From the NCBI RefSeq assembly GCF_000801105.2, contig NC_079515.1, positions 12,834,001-12,898,000 on the forward strand: a DNA stretch of 64,000 nucleotides. The letters run 5' to 3'. Both the position numbers and the translations under genes were made by a program. Positions within the stretch are counted from its first letter, which is position 1, and each line of letters starts with the position of its first letter. This stretch comes from Raphanus sativus (lineage: Eukaryota; Streptophyta; Magnoliopsida; Brassicales; Brassicaceae). Below are positions 44,050-57,220 of the stretch, piece by piece. Under the pieces are notes generated by a model. That model was not told the DNA's origin. It saw only the letters and a list, made by a program, of their open reading frames with translations, and made no database searches.

Positions 44050-45244
44050 TCAACCTTGTGGCCTGGTTTCTGACATTTCAACTTCATAAACACCCTTGGT
44101 TTCAGAAGCTTCCATGGCTACCGTCCTGATTAAAGCCTGTTGGATTGCTAGCACCTCATATCTGCAAAATAATTTCCAAAATACCAATCACATTTCCGTA
44201 TTTTTTACTTATTACATGATGTTCTTTTCATTTATAATAGTTTACACATGGAGCCATCCCAAACAAAACATAGCATGAGAAAAAAGTGCTTACTTGGCAA
44301 CAATGTTCCTGACAAGTTTGAAGTATATCTTCCAAAACTGATCTTCCTTTAAGAGACGTGGGCATAACTTAAATCTCAGCTGTGAGAGTTCCTGAAGTTA
44401 CCGAAAAAAACCAATCTTTTTTAAAAAAAAAGCAGCGTCGAAACTCTTCAATAAGACTTTAAGTCTTTAACCCATTTTTCCTAATCTACTGGGGTAAAAA
44501 AAAAAAGAAAAAAAAAACAGGTAAACATGAGCAAGCCAACCACATAAAGTAACATAAGCCTAGGGAGATCATAAGGAACATAAGCCTAGGGAGATCATAA
44601 GGAGTGCAGCTTTGAAGCATATGCTCTATAAGATTCGACATATATGCTTTGATCCGAGTTTGATTAAAGTTTAAGCAGTGGACCAAGACCCCTATCGCTA
44701 CCAAGACCAAGTTCATTCCAATTCTTGTTCAAAGTGAGGAAGCAAAGCAAGAAGGCTCTATAAGACACAACACATATAAGCTCTGTTTTGAATCTTGTCT
44801 TAAAACGATATATCACTGATCTCATTTGATTAAATCGTTAATCATTCGAAACAAAAGTCGATCCATCAAATAAAAATAAAAATGTTAAAGAAAAAACCTT
44901 GGATTTGGATAGTACAAGAACCGCGTGTCTCTGCTGCCAATCAGACAAATCCTTCTTCACTTCTGCCAAAGGATATACACACGCTTCTTCGTCTAGTTTC
45001 ACAAACATAAACCCCATTATCACTTAACCGATCGGGAAACTTTGTTTTAAGAATCGAATACGAAATTACCGTAGAGAGAGAAGTTCTTAAACGTGTCAAT
45101 GGTGAAGGACCTGACGTGATCGATTAATTCATCAGTCACTCCTAGCAAATCATCTTCTTTCCTGCTCGATGATCCATTTACACTGGGAAGTTCCTTCTTC
45201 TCATCTCCGAAGAAACTTCGTCGAATCCTCCCAGCTATATTCAT
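44050..45244 (-). CDS. BSD-domain protein
   Basis: Four coding exons on the minus strand: 45244-45070, 44992-44898, 44391-44294 and 44161-44050, giving 159 residues. The start MNIAGRIRRSFFGDEKKELP is followed by a Ser/Lys-rich linker. The BSD domain occupies about residues 75-135: DLSDWQQRHAVLVLSKSK, then ELSQLRFKLCPRLLKEDQFW with the signature Phe-Trp pair (109-110), then KIYFKLVRNIV and the helix YEVLAIQQALI. BSD domains occur in TFIIH p62, synapse-associated and DOS2-like proteins. The role of this small plant member is unknown. It is divergently arranged with RPL13A, its start codon 248 bp away. Intron 2 contains a perfect 25-bp tandem duplication at about 44551-44600. The order matches AT3G24820 in Arabidopsis (from memory). 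Exon 1 to 2 joining (TAC-G / AC) is inferred. Confidence 0.85.
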
Positions 45245-46688
<1,444 letters not shown>

Positions 46689-47035
46689 GAATTCGCATCT
46701 GTCTTTTGGTTTAATATTTGCTGCGTTTGTGCTCGTCTCGATTCTACTCTTTGAAATTTCGGTTTTGCATTTGGTAGCTTGTAAACGTAAAGATTGGAAT
46801 GAGACATTTTGGTTTTGTTTTTATTGGAGTTTTTTTTTTTGTTGTTATCACTTTTGCCCAACTCAAATATTTAAATACTGAAAGGTAAAAGTGGTTTTCA
46901 ACATGGAATACTTGAGTAGGGTTCAAGCTTATTTGATATTTATTTACAATACCATTATGTTTTAACTTCCGTCTCGTTAGAGTTGATGATAGCAAAGTAA
47001 AATTACTGCATGTCTAGATTGACTGGTGGCATATA
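46689..47035. other. RPL13A 3' flank
   Basis: 3' untranslated region and spacer. Open frames here are read-through shadows of RPL13A exon 4. Confidence 0.5.
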
Positions 47036-48557
47036 TCTATCTATATATTGTATAAAGGAGAACAAAGTCAGTTGCTCAAAAAAAAAAAGGGAGAACAAAG
47101 TCAGTTGCTCAAAAAAAAAAAGGAGAACAAAGTCTTTTCTGCTTAAGCCATTATCTGAAAATTAGACATATAAGCATAGTTTTTAAAAATTTAATCATTT
47201 ATCCTAAATTTTTTATTTTCTTAACATTTAAACCAAATCAATTAACAAAAATCTAATAACCCATAAACCTATTTTCATCAATATTTCATTTTTCACCCAA
47301 TAAAAAATATAAACATCATTTTATCTTTTCAAAACTTAGAAATTCTCCTAATTTTTTTTATTTTTATTAACATCTTACCCAAATTGTCCTACAGTTTTTA
47401 TTTTCTTAATATTTTACCAAAACTAATCAATATTTATTTTAACCCATCAAAATATTAACATCAATATTTACTAAAATATAACCTAAAAACATAAAATTTT
47501 AAATTAATATAGAAATTTGAAAAAAAAAAATCCATTACATTATTGTTTTTCATGTTTTATCATACTCATGCCTACAAAAATACAAGAAATTAATCTCATG
47601 AATTATTTTTCTCCTTTTTGACCACCAAATTTAAGCTTATACAAAAAATGATGAAAAACACACGAAAAATTTAATACATAATCAAAATAATGATTTAGAA
47701 AATTAGTTAAAACTAAAACAAAAATAGTGAAAAAGATAATGTAACTTAATTTTGGTGGAATTTTAGTCAACAAGTTATATTTTAATAAGTTATATAATAT
47801 AATGCAAAAATAAAAAATATTAAGAATAGATGGAGAAATAATAAGAACAAAAAGATAAAAATACGGTTACAATATTTTTCTAATGTTTCATCGAACTTAT
47901 GCCACTTAAAAAAGAATGAAATACATAACCAAAACTATTTTTTTACAATAATTAGTTTAGAAATTTAAAATAACAAAATATACAAATAAAACAATAACAA
48001 TTTAATGAAATACATAATAAATTTTCAATTTGGTGAAAAAATCAATCAATAGATAATAATTTATTAAAAATACATAATCTAATAAAAAATATGTAAGACA
48101 TCGAATAATAATAGAAAAAAATCATAGGTTAGTCGATTCATGCAAAATCCAAAGAAACATCTTGAGAAAAAAAAGATTCATCAGATTTGCCTTGCCAAAG
48201 GCAAACATTTCAATTGAGTGATTGTAACTGCTATCTATCGTTTAGACAAATAAATAAAAATAGAAATATAAAGTGGCTTTAACAATCACCATTAAAATTA
48301 TAGAAAAAACATGATTAGTAAAACTGTTTAATCTCATAAAGTCTCAATAATCTTAACTTCAGTCTGATCCTAAATTTATTATAAAATTACACATTTAACA
48401 CAAGATAAAACCACACATAAAGTAAATTATTCTATTCAAAAAACAAGAACATTTTCCCTGAAGTTATAAAATATCATAAAACCAAAAATAAAATTTAAAA
48501 CATACATTATAAAGATGAATAAAAATAATTCTGCGCATCTGCCGGATCCGAATCTAG
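47036..48557 (+). mobile_element. Probable Helitron (plus), about 1.5 kb
   Basis: The proposed 5' end is TCTATCTATATATTGTATAA, preceded by A. The proposed 3' end is a GC-rich degenerate hairpin region (TGCGCATCTGCCGGATCCG) followed by CTAG at 48554-48557 and T. Just inside the 5' end, a unit GGAGAACAAAGTCAGTTGCT plus a run of A is duplicated (about 47058-47122). The interior is AT-rich and non-coding. Confidence 0.45.
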
Positions 48558-49376
48558 TATATCAATAATATTACATATCAATCCTTCTTTTTTTTTTCTT
48601 GAGGCATACTTTTAAAGTGGTGTGATGCTGTGGATAGAGATATTGGCGCTATAAAATCTACAGAGATATAGTCTCCTTCCAGGGAAGAATGCAATGGCAA
48701 ATGGGTTTTCACTGTTAAATATCTTTTTGATGGAGGTAAATGTTTTCTAGATCTGTTTCTGATTGGCATCAGATGTAAATTTTCTATAATAAAAGAAATT
48801 TTAAATATAAGGGTGGTTATTAGCCAATTAACACTTTCAATATTTCAAGTGAGAAATATTTTGATATGATCTAAAAGCGTTTGTATTCTTTGATTTGCAC
48901 TAGTTTGACAAAGAAAAAAAAAATTGATTCATATGCAAAGTCCATGAATTAATGGACGAACTCACGTGGTCTACCTGTCCCTCTCCTTTTGGACCTAAAG
49001 TAGATACGTGGCTCTTCTCTCTCGCCGAATACAGGAATCTGCGTCGGCTGTCTCCACGTGGCAACCTCCTACTGGACAGAACGTGAAGTAAAACTATTCT
49101 GTCGGTGGACCCACATCTATTTAAATTTAATTTACAAAAGACATAAGAAACAGTAAACTGGAAAAGTTGATGGTTAGCTTAGCGCCTACGCGGACCGTAA
49201 CCACCGGTACACCAACCAAACAGACGTTTATACAAGTTAACTCAACACTTTTTCTTTGACTAACCGTAACGTAATCACTGCAATTACCAAAGCATTGACT
49301 AAAAAAAACCACAAAGGTTGACCCACCCCGTTTAAATAAGTACCGGTCCGTTTCCGGTTTAATTTCATATCTTACC
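48558..49376. other. Spacer with one unrecognised short ORF
   Basis: Minus-strand frame 48769-48578 (63 residues, containing RKHLPPSKRYLTVKTHLP) has a more gene-like composition than its flank, but I do not recognise it and see no splice context. It may be a captured exon beside the Helitron end. From about 48960 onward the sequence is GC-richer and is probably the distal Sec14-like promoter. Confidence 0.35.
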
Positions 49377-49876
49377 AGCTAAGCAAACCGGTTAAGGCTA
49401 TAAAAATGGCGGACAAAACCGACATGAAGCTCTCTCTCTCTCTTCATCGCGTCGTCTTCTTCCTCTTCTTCTTCTCTGCATTAATGTTTGTTTAAAAACG
49501 ACGCTTCCTCTTCTTTCTCCGGGCTACGTATCTGCATATGTATTTCGTCGTGTATATAAAAAGAGATTTGACTTCGTAATCTGAAAGCTACGTTTCGAGA
49601 GAGAGAGAGAAAGAGAGATCGCTTTTTATTTTTCTTTACCTAAATCTATACTCTGCGAGATCGCATATTAGGTAAAAAAGGTATGAAAAGATCGCGATTT
49701 CATTTCTAGGTTTTGATTTTTTTGGGATCTAACGATCATGATTATCGTTTGTTCATCAAGGTTTTGTTGAATCAGGAATCGGATTTGAAGCATCTGGGAT
49801 TGATTCTCTCAGCAAATGCCAGGTGATTTAGCAAGAATCTGATTGGGTTTTGTTTTTTTTTAAATTATTAATTATT
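49377..49876 (+). promoter_or_regulatory. Promoter and leader of Sec14-like gene
   Basis: TATAAAAA at 49399-49406 is a plausible TATA box. It is followed by CT-rich and GA-rich leader sequences (about 49430-49450 and 49598-49620), common in plant 5' UTRs. A 5' UTR intron between about 49670 and 49860 is possible but not proven. Confidence 0.5.
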
Positions 49877-52580
49877 ATGACAGCTTTAGGTGAGATCCTT
49901 TCGGTTCCTGATGAAACTGAGAAGAAGGAGGGAGAGATTATTGAAAACTCAGAGGATGAGAAGATTCTTGTTCCAAGAGCTCGTGGTTCTAGATCCTTGA
50001 AGAAGAAAGCTATCAAAGCTTCCACCAAACTCACCCATAGTTTGAGGAAACGAGGGAAGCGTGTAGCTGATCAATACGCTGCTATTGTGATTGAGGATGT
50101 GAGAGATGCTGAAGAGGAGAAGGCAGTTAATGTGTTTAGAGAAGCTTTGGTTTCTCTTGACTTGCTTCCACCTCGACACGATGAATATCATACCATGTTG
50201 AGGTAAATCAATCAATCAGTCAGTCAATCAAACAGTGTTTCAGATTGTCTATGGAATTGATCAAGTTGTTGGAAGCAGGTTCTTGAAAGCGAGGAGGTTT
50301 GATCATGACAAAACTCTTCATATGTGGGAAGAGATGCTAAAGTGGAGGAGAGAGAATGGAGTTGATACAATAATGCAGGTGGAATAATCTTTTTTCCACA
50401 TGGGTCTTTTCTTTGCTGTGTTACTTACTAACGGTCAAAAGTTCATCCTTTTTTTTCCAGGATTTTGTGTACGAGGAGTACGAAGAAGTACAACAATACT
50501 ATCCACATGGGTACCATGGTGTAGATAGAGAAGGCAGGCCTGTCTACATCGAACGTCTTGGTAAAGTTGACCCAGGAAAGCTAATGAAAGTTACTTCATT
50601 GGACCGTTTCTTGAGATATCATGTACAAGGTTTTGAAAAGACTTTCTCTGAGAAGTTTCCAGCTTGTTCCATCGCTGCAAAGAGACATATCAATTCTTCA
50701 ACAACCATTATAGATGTGCAAGGAGTGGTTGGTACCTTTCTTTTTTATCATTATAATTCCTTACTCCTTGGAAGTTCTTTTTTTTTTTTTTTAATCATAA
50801 AGGCTTCTCCTTTGGGTGCAGAGCTGGATGCGGTTGAGGAAATTAGCTCAGGACCTTGTGATGCGTATGCAGAAAATCGACGGTGACAACTATCCTGAGG
50901 TGGGTGTAGTGTGAAACCTTATGTGCACTTTTGGATGTTGAAGAAGACTTAACATTGGTTTGGTTTATTGAAGACAGACATTGAATCAGATGTACATCGT
51001 TAATGCTGGAAACGGATTCTCTATCATTTGGAACACAGTCAAAGGCTTTCTCGACCCTAAAACTTCTTCTAAGATACATGTTTTGAAAAACAAAGATCGA
51101 AGTCACCTTCTTGAGATTATAGATCCAAGGTGAGAATTTCTACTCAATAATCCAATTCTGCTTTACTTGTTCCGAGGCTGATACAGATAGCTTCTCTTTA
51201 ACAACAGTGAGCTTCCTGATTTTCTTGGTGGAAACTGTTCGTGTGCAAATGAAGGTGGATGTATTAGATTCAACAAGGGTCCTTGGAATGATCCTGAGAT
51301 AATGAAAGTATGATTCTCTATCTGCTCAACTGTTTTGTGTAGACACTAGTATCTCTTTGGAAAGTCTTATATGATATAAACTCTCTGTTTTCTCATCATA
51401 CTTTGTGTAGCTTGTGCGCTTGAGAGATGCCGCGTACAAAATAAAAGAAATAGAGCTCCCGGAGAATGGGGAAGTAGCTAAACTATTTACATTACCGGTG
51501 AGTCTTAACAGTGATTGGCTCTTGTTGTTTACCTTTATGTATTTAATGTCATCTTCCATATTTCTTGCTGCAGCATGTGAATACAGAAATATCGTCACCT
51601 GATGGAGGACAAGTTAGAGAGAGAGCATCGCATTTTGAACATGTTAGTTAGTTTACTCGTGCTCCTCTGTTTTGTTTACCATAGTCTAACGCTGCGTGTC
51701 TTGTGTTTCCAGGACACAAGTGCTCAGCTAAGTCATCAAGTTGAAGCAGTTGGTACTGGGAGAATTGTACAGTCTGATTCAACAAGTAGGCTGAAAGCAA
51801 CTTGAAATGAACTATTTTTTTTTAGATAAGATTCTTATAATTTCTGCTTACACTTTTCTGCAGATCAGTTATCTAGTAACCTGACAGAAGAAAGGGGGCT
51901 GAAGAAGTCTCTTCAGAAAGTTGCAAGCTCGTTGGCTCGTTTTATCATCCAACTTGTTGCATCTCTGTGTCTCATGTTTCGGATCTTTGGAAGACTTGTA
52001 AATAAGCAACCAGAAAACCAATTGAGACCACCGGTTTTGGACTCTCCTCCTCTTCCTCCTCCTCCTCCTCCTCCAACTCAGTTGCTGCAGCGAGGAGAGT
52101 CTCTCCATCCATGTTGGCTAAGATTGCAAAATCTGGAGAGCATGGTCACAGTTTTGTTTGATAAACCAACAGACATTCCTCAGGAGAAAGAAGACATACT
52201 TCGTGATTCATTAGACCGCATCAAATGCATTGAGCAAGATCTACAAAAGACAAAGAAGGTAGACAGAGACCCCTTTTCTCTCTCCCTAAAAAGAAACACT
52301 TTTGTTTCAAGAAGCATTATAGGTTTTTTAATTAGGATCTAAATATGTTTGTGACAGGCGCTCCTTTTGACGGCGTCGAAACAAATTGAACTTGCAGAGT
52401 CTTTTGAGAGCTTGAAAGAGAGCGCCTCAACGGTAATGGCTTCTCCAGTGTGAACAACACTTGTGATCTCTCTTGTTGTGTGTGCATCAATATATGTAAA
52501 CATTCTTTTCTTATTTTGGTTAAATGCAGGGAATGCGCTCTTGCTGGCCAAGACACTGCAGAAATTTCCAAGTTGAATAG
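49877..52580 (+). CDS. Sec14-like phosphatidylinositol/phosphatidylcholine transfer protein
   Basis: Twelve coding exons: 49877-50202, 50279-50378, 50461-50727, 50822-50899, 50978-51129, 51208-51307, 51411-51497, 51574-51642, 51713-51785, 51864-52258, 52358-52432 and 52530-52580. They give 590 residues with all GT/AG borders. The N-terminus is acidic then basic ([20 protein letters not shown]). CRAL-TRIO-N is at about 85-135 ([20 protein letters not shown]). The Sec14 lipid-binding domain is at about 155-335 ([49 protein letters not shown]). Near 443-462 there is a hydrophobic segment ([16 protein letters not shown]), then a Pro run at 479-488, and a predicted coiled C-terminus. Such proteins exchange PI and PC between membranes and stimulate phosphoinositide synthesis (family knowledge). 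The order fits AT3G24840 (from memory). The stop is at 52578-52580; the next exon-like sequence is 3' UTR. Confidence 0.92.
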
Positions 52581-52675
52581 ACAATATATATATCTCTGAA
52601 TCTCATATCCGATGTCTTCCTAAGCTACTACTACTTCACATTCCAACCATAGTACAGGTGAGAGACATCATACTC

Positions 52676-53379
52676 CAACCAAATGTATATACGTTTCGTT
52701 TGCTTGCTCACGTGGAACTTCTTTTTCCTTTTTTTTGTTTTGTTTTTCTTTGGTCTTCAGATGGGTTTATTATAAAGAAACAAAAATGGTAATGGAGAGG
52801 GAGAGGGAAACTGAAGAGGAAAAAGCTTACAATTGTGTACCAGTTTCTTACTGAGCTATAACTGGAATTATACTTTTTCTTCCGATAACGATTCTAATGC
52901 ACATCATTGTTATTAATAGTATAGAATCCATTTATTGGTTGGGAACCATTGTGTACAATTTACAAATACAATTACATTTTATGGTAGATAGAAAGAAACA
53001 ATATTTATAATGTTGTTTTGATCGAACGGAATGAATTTAAAGTTAGTCAAAAGTCAAAACTGACATCAAATGTTAGGCTGATCAGTAGTTACAGAACACA
53101 CTCATCTGTAGATCAATAGCAGCTAATCTTAAAACCTAAACTACCAAAAGACAGGAATAAGGTTCTCAACATTTAGCTCATACCATCTCATGTGTTGAGC
53201 TCCAAACACCTTCTCCAGCTGCTGCAATTGGTCAAGAGTAGGAAGAAGTTATGGAACCAAAGATACTTTGAGAGGAAAGTCTTTTGCTGGAACTTGGAAA
53301 CCACCAACTACTTTTTGCTTGTTTCAGAGAGTCAGCCAAATACACCAAACCCATATGTGTGTTTAATGTGTTTCTAAAT
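52676..53379. repeat. Tandem duplication unit A (Sec14 3' flank)
   Basis: First copy of a roughly 0.7-kb direct repeat beginning ACCAAATGTATAT. It contains a sequence with AATGCACATCATTGTTATTA and ends near AATACACCAAACCCAT. On the minus strand it contains an open tail reading QQLEKVFGAQHMRWYELNVE and NLIPVFW with a stop at about 53151. The gene family of that tail is not recognised. Confidence 0.75.
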
Positions 53380-53468
53380 ATATTAACATCCATTAGCTAA
53401 CTATTCTAATTTTGTTTTCTGGGGCCTGTGGCCAATGCCTCTTTGCTAACATGTAAGGCACGGCTCTG

Positions 53469-54198
53469 ACCAAATGTATATGTTTATGTTCGCTTGCTCA
53501 CTTGGAACTTCGCTTTCCTTTTTATATTTTGGGTTTTCAGATGGGTTTTTATTTAAAGAAGCCAAAAATGGTAATGGAGAGTGAAACTGAAGAGGGAAAA
53601 GCTTACAATAGTACCAGGTTCTTACTGAGATGTAACTGAGATTATGCTCTTTTCCATAAAGATTCTAATGCACATCATTGTTATTAATATAGTATAGAAT
53701 CCATTACTGGTGAGGAACCATTTTGTGCAATTGATAAATACAATTGCAGTTGATGGTAGATAGAAAGAAAGAAACAATATTTATGAAACCGAAATTTATA
53801 ATGTCGATTTGGTCGACTGTATAAAGCTAATGTTAGTCACAATTGACACTGTTGTACTTGTTTTTTTAACTGTATGAAAAAAATTGGAATTCTACCAAAT
53901 TAAATGTTAGGCTGATCAAGCCAGAAAACACTCATCAATAGATCAGTAGCTGTTAATCTTAAACATAAACCACTAAAAAAATACAGGATATATATATGTA
54001 TATTACTAAAGCTTCTCAATATCTAGCTCATGCCATCTAATGTGTTCAGCTCCAAATATTGTAACAAATTTGCTGTAATTAGTCAAAATAGTGTACTTCA
54101 CAAACGAAGTTTAAGAACCCGCAAGTACTTTGCTTGTTCCCAACAAATAGAGTCGACAAATACACCAAACCCATGTAATGTGTTCCAAATTTGATAAA
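53469..54198. repeat. Tandem duplication unit B (Sec14 3' flank)
   Basis: Second copy, collinear with unit A over its length with scattered substitutions and small indels, including AATGCACATCATTGTTATTA and AATACACCAAACCCAT. The minus-strand tail is partly conserved (FGAEHIRWHELDIEKL then stop), but upstream of it the frame is broken. Confidence 0.75.
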
Positions 54199-54622
54199 AG
54201 CTAGTTATTGTCAAGCGCCTACAAAATGTACATGCCAAACCCCAATTAATGTGGGACAAAACACAAGAATGCTTCTAGTGACGTGTAACACAACCAGGAC
54301 ATGATAAAAATGCTAGCCAACAGAGTGATAAACTCGCACAAAACAAGGAAGTGTCGTAAAAAAATGACCCTGAAACTTGAATTAAAAAATTTATTATCTA
54401 AGAATTTATTTGCCAACTTGATAGTTTACCGGGATAATACAACTTGTGTACATATATTGTAAATAAAGCTTAGCTTAAGAAGCAATCATGTACAACTCAT
54501 CATCATCTACAAAAAAAAATGGAAGAAGAAGCTGAGAATCAAATTTGTTAATGCTCTCAAACCTTTGGCGATCTTGTTGCATGTGAGCCTAAGATGATGT
54601 TTGATGTAATGCTCTGGTGGGT
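54199..54622. other. F-box gene 3' flank
   Basis: No coding signal. Includes the probable 3' UTR of the minus-strand F-box gene. Confidence 0.5.
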
Positions 54623-55861
54623 TTACGCCATCAACTTATATATAGGTGTTTCATCATATCTAGTCTCCATATTAATAAAGTCAAGATCCTCCACATGGTC
54701 CACAGAGAGTATAACTTTGCTACTACATTTCTCAAAAGCTTCATTGTTAGCAGTTCGGAATTCAACTCGTTGGAGAGTCTTCCTTTCGATATTGAGGTAG
54801 AAAGCATAAAGCGGCTTAGATGCATCCTCCATACACAAAACAACGTCACCTGTGGCAGTCACTCCAACAACAGAAACATCCCCAGCAACGATTTGATTCT
54901 CCCATAAAGTGGAAACATTTCTACAGCCAACGCATTGATTCGTCTTCCGAAAAGTGTAGACATGTTCCGACCATTCCGAGTTTGGGTCATCAACATCCCT
55001 TAGAACTGACATACACAACTTAAGGGAACACTTTCTACCCCTGGAGTCATTAGGATCCCAATCCCAAGGGTTATAATCATACTCTAGAGTAACCACCCCT
55101 AGTTTTCCCTTATAGTTTATCATTTTAATACTATACCGACCACGAATAAAATCTATGTATATAAACTTGAATTCCTCAGACCTAACATCAAAGCAAACTA
55201 TGGGATAAGAAAATACAGCATTAATCTCTTGTGTAGCAAAGTAATACAAAAACCCATTGATGCATATCCCTTCAGGCAAACCATCTGTAGACAAAGGGTA
55301 TAAGGGACAATAGATCTCCTCCCACGAATCGTTTCCAGTACCTAGTGTCAATATTAGAGATGGCTTGTAAGAGTTAAAGGACAATACCTTAAACTGTTTG
55401 TCAACCGGATCAAACAATAAATAGATTATCGGACTCAGCCCCTCTTTGTCGGGTAAAAGAGCCAACTGGCCTGTGCTAGGGTTACATATAACCAACCCCT
55501 TGTACACACGTAACAGGAACAAACCAAAGGCATGCTTTTCATTACTAGTCGGCATGTGTTTAGGTAACTTCATGTGGAAGTTGGCTGTTACTACAAGAGA
55601 TGAGGACTTATTCTCGTATAGATTATGAGGCTGAGGCGACGAGAAATAACATGAACAACCATCCCGTTTGACCAGGAATAAGAGACGCGGCCGAGCCGAG
55701 GACCTGGTGGAGAACAACTCTTTGAAATATGGACGGTCAAGCATGTCCCTCCATTGCTTCGACAGGCAAGAAAACCTAGCGACTGATTTGGCTGGTAATC
55801 TCGAGAATATCTCGTTGATGAGATCGATTGGGATGGAAACTGAGTTTTCTTCCTTACTCAT
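54623..55861 (-). CDS. F-box protein with F-box-associated (FBA) domain
   Basis: Single uninterrupted frame of 412 residues from the ATG at 55861. The F-box is at about residues 8-53 (IPIDLINEIFSRLPAKSVAR, FSCLSKQWRDML), the SKP1-binding part of an SCF ubiquitin ligase. It is followed by an FBA-type substrate domain (about 100-370) with GLVICNPSTGQLALLP, GNDSWEEIYCPLYPL, GICINGFLYYFA, IVCFDVRSEEFKFI and YKGKLGVVTLEY. Intronless genes of this size are typical of the very large and fast-evolving Brassicaceae FBA family. The substrate is unknown. The start is supported by a TATAAATA box about 110 bp upstream. No lesions seen. Confidence 0.92.
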   Translation of the reverse strand: MSKEENSVSIPIDLINEIFSRLPAKSVARFSCLSKQWRDMLDRPYFKELFSTRSSARPRLLFLVKRDGCSCYFSSPQPHNLYENKSSSLVVTANFHMKLPKHMPTSNEKHAFGLFLLRVYKGLVICNPSTGQLALLPDKEGLSPIIYLLFDPVDKQFKVLSFNSYKPSLILTLGTGNDSWEEIYCPLYPLSTDGLPEGICINGFLYYFATQEINAVFSYPIVCFDVRSEEFKFIYIDFIRGRYSIKMINYKGKLGVVTLEYDYNPWDWDPNDSRGRKCSLKLCMSVLRDVDDPNSEWSEHVYTFRKTNQCVGCRNVSTLWENQIVAGDVSVVGVTATGDVVLCMEDASKPLYAFYLNIERKTLQRVEFRTANNEAFEKCSSKVILSVDHVEDLDFINMETRYDETPIYKLMA

Positions 55862-55972
55862 GTTGATTTCGAAAGGTTTGAAAGAAACGAAAAACCTAGA
55901 ACTTGCTTTAGGAAGAGAAGAGGAAGTAAAGATTATTGATGTGATATCTTTTGCTCTCCTATAATCTTTGCG

Positions 55973-55980
55973 TATTTATA
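55973..55980 (-). promoter_or_regulatory. TATA box of F-box gene
   Basis: TATAAATA on the minus strand, 112 bp upstream of the ATG at 55861. Confidence 0.5.
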
Positions 55981-55993
55981 TCTAAAACTTGAC

Positions 55994-56895
55994 CTAAGGC
56001 TTGATTGGTAGAGCATTAGCATTAGCATTATGCTATTTATTATCCAATCAACATTGATAACAAAAGCTTTTAGAAAAGCATTTACATGATGCTAATGCTC
56101 TCCAAATGCTCTTTACTCAATGCTCTCATATGAAGCTTTTGGAAGAGCATTTGCATTTAGAATTATATAAATTCAAAAATAATTTTATATAATTAATTTA
56201 TATATGTTTAATAATATAAAAGTTATGTTTATAATAAAAAAATTATATTTTCAAAAAACTAAAAGTAGTGATTAATTATTATTATTTTTAAATAACAATA
56301 TTTCACATTTAAAATATAATAAAATTTATATAATTACACATATCATTCATTATTTTTTATAAAAAACATAACATAATATATATTTATATATTATAAAATA
56401 AAAACATTTATATTATTTTTAAATAAATAAATTATATGTCATAGATTATTTTTATGATAATATTATATATGGATCATTTATTGCTCAACCAATAAATAAA
56501 TAATGATGATTTTATATAAATCATTTTTAATTTATTTATTTTATTTAATTATATCAAATTATTTTTATATCCAAAAATAAATTTTATTTTTAAATAAATT
56601 TTATTTTTTAATAATATTATTTCACATTTAAAAATTAATTTAATTTATAAATTAAATAAGTTTCATTATTTTTAATAACAAATATATTATTATATATATT
56701 ATAATTTAATATATATTAGTTTCAAATAAATATATTATATAATAACTTTTATGATAATTTTAAAATTGTATAATGCTATTGCTCTACCAATCACTTTATT
56801 AAAAATTTTAATGAGAGCATACAGCTTCTGCAGCATACTGCTTCTACAGCATTCTGCTACTTCTTCTTCATCTGCTGTACCAATCAAGGCCCTAG
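55994..56895. mobile_element. MITE-like element with long AT-rich core
   Basis: The left end CTAAGGCTTGATTGGTA and the inverted right end CTAGGGCCTTGATTGGTA form terminal inverted repeats. GAGCAT/GCTCT and CAGCA-type motifs follow at each end. The roughly 700-bp core is almost pure A+T. No matching target duplication was found, so the superfamily is undetermined. Confidence 0.6.
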
Positions 56896-57220
56896 TAAAT
56901 AAAAGAAAATGTAGATCTTTTATTAAGGAATTAAAAGGAAAAAAAATCTAAAATTTCTCAAAAGTGTTTACTTGCTTATCACGTTAACTGGAAAATTTAG
57001 AACGGACGGTTAAGTGTCGGACGGTTAAAAAAAGGTCAACGCGGAGACAAAAGCCCAAAACATATAAAGTCAGTGCGCAGACAAAAGCCCAATGATCTGA
57101 GTTTTTTTTTCTGAGTTAAAACTCTAACACAACAAAAGCCGAAGCAACTTGTCTCAGATCTACGTCGTTGTCTCAGCTCGATCCGCCGTTGAGCGCTCGG
57201 GAACACAGTGTCAGCACAAG
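56896..57220. other. Possible promoter of downstream ORF
   Basis: Contains a duplicated AGACAAAAGCCCAA motif (about 57044 and 57078) and an ACATATAAAG TATA-like box near 57060. Otherwise nothing recognised. Confidence 0.35.

Noticed and set aside
44486..44716. Possible extra exon of the BSD gene on the minus strand
   Set aside because: Exons 2 and 3 already join in phase and give a continuous BSD domain. The frame overlaps a 25-bp tandem duplication and poly-A tract and resembles nothing known.
54594..54907. Plus-strand frames overlapping the F-box gene
   Set aside because: Antisense shadows of the 412-residue F-box protein frame.
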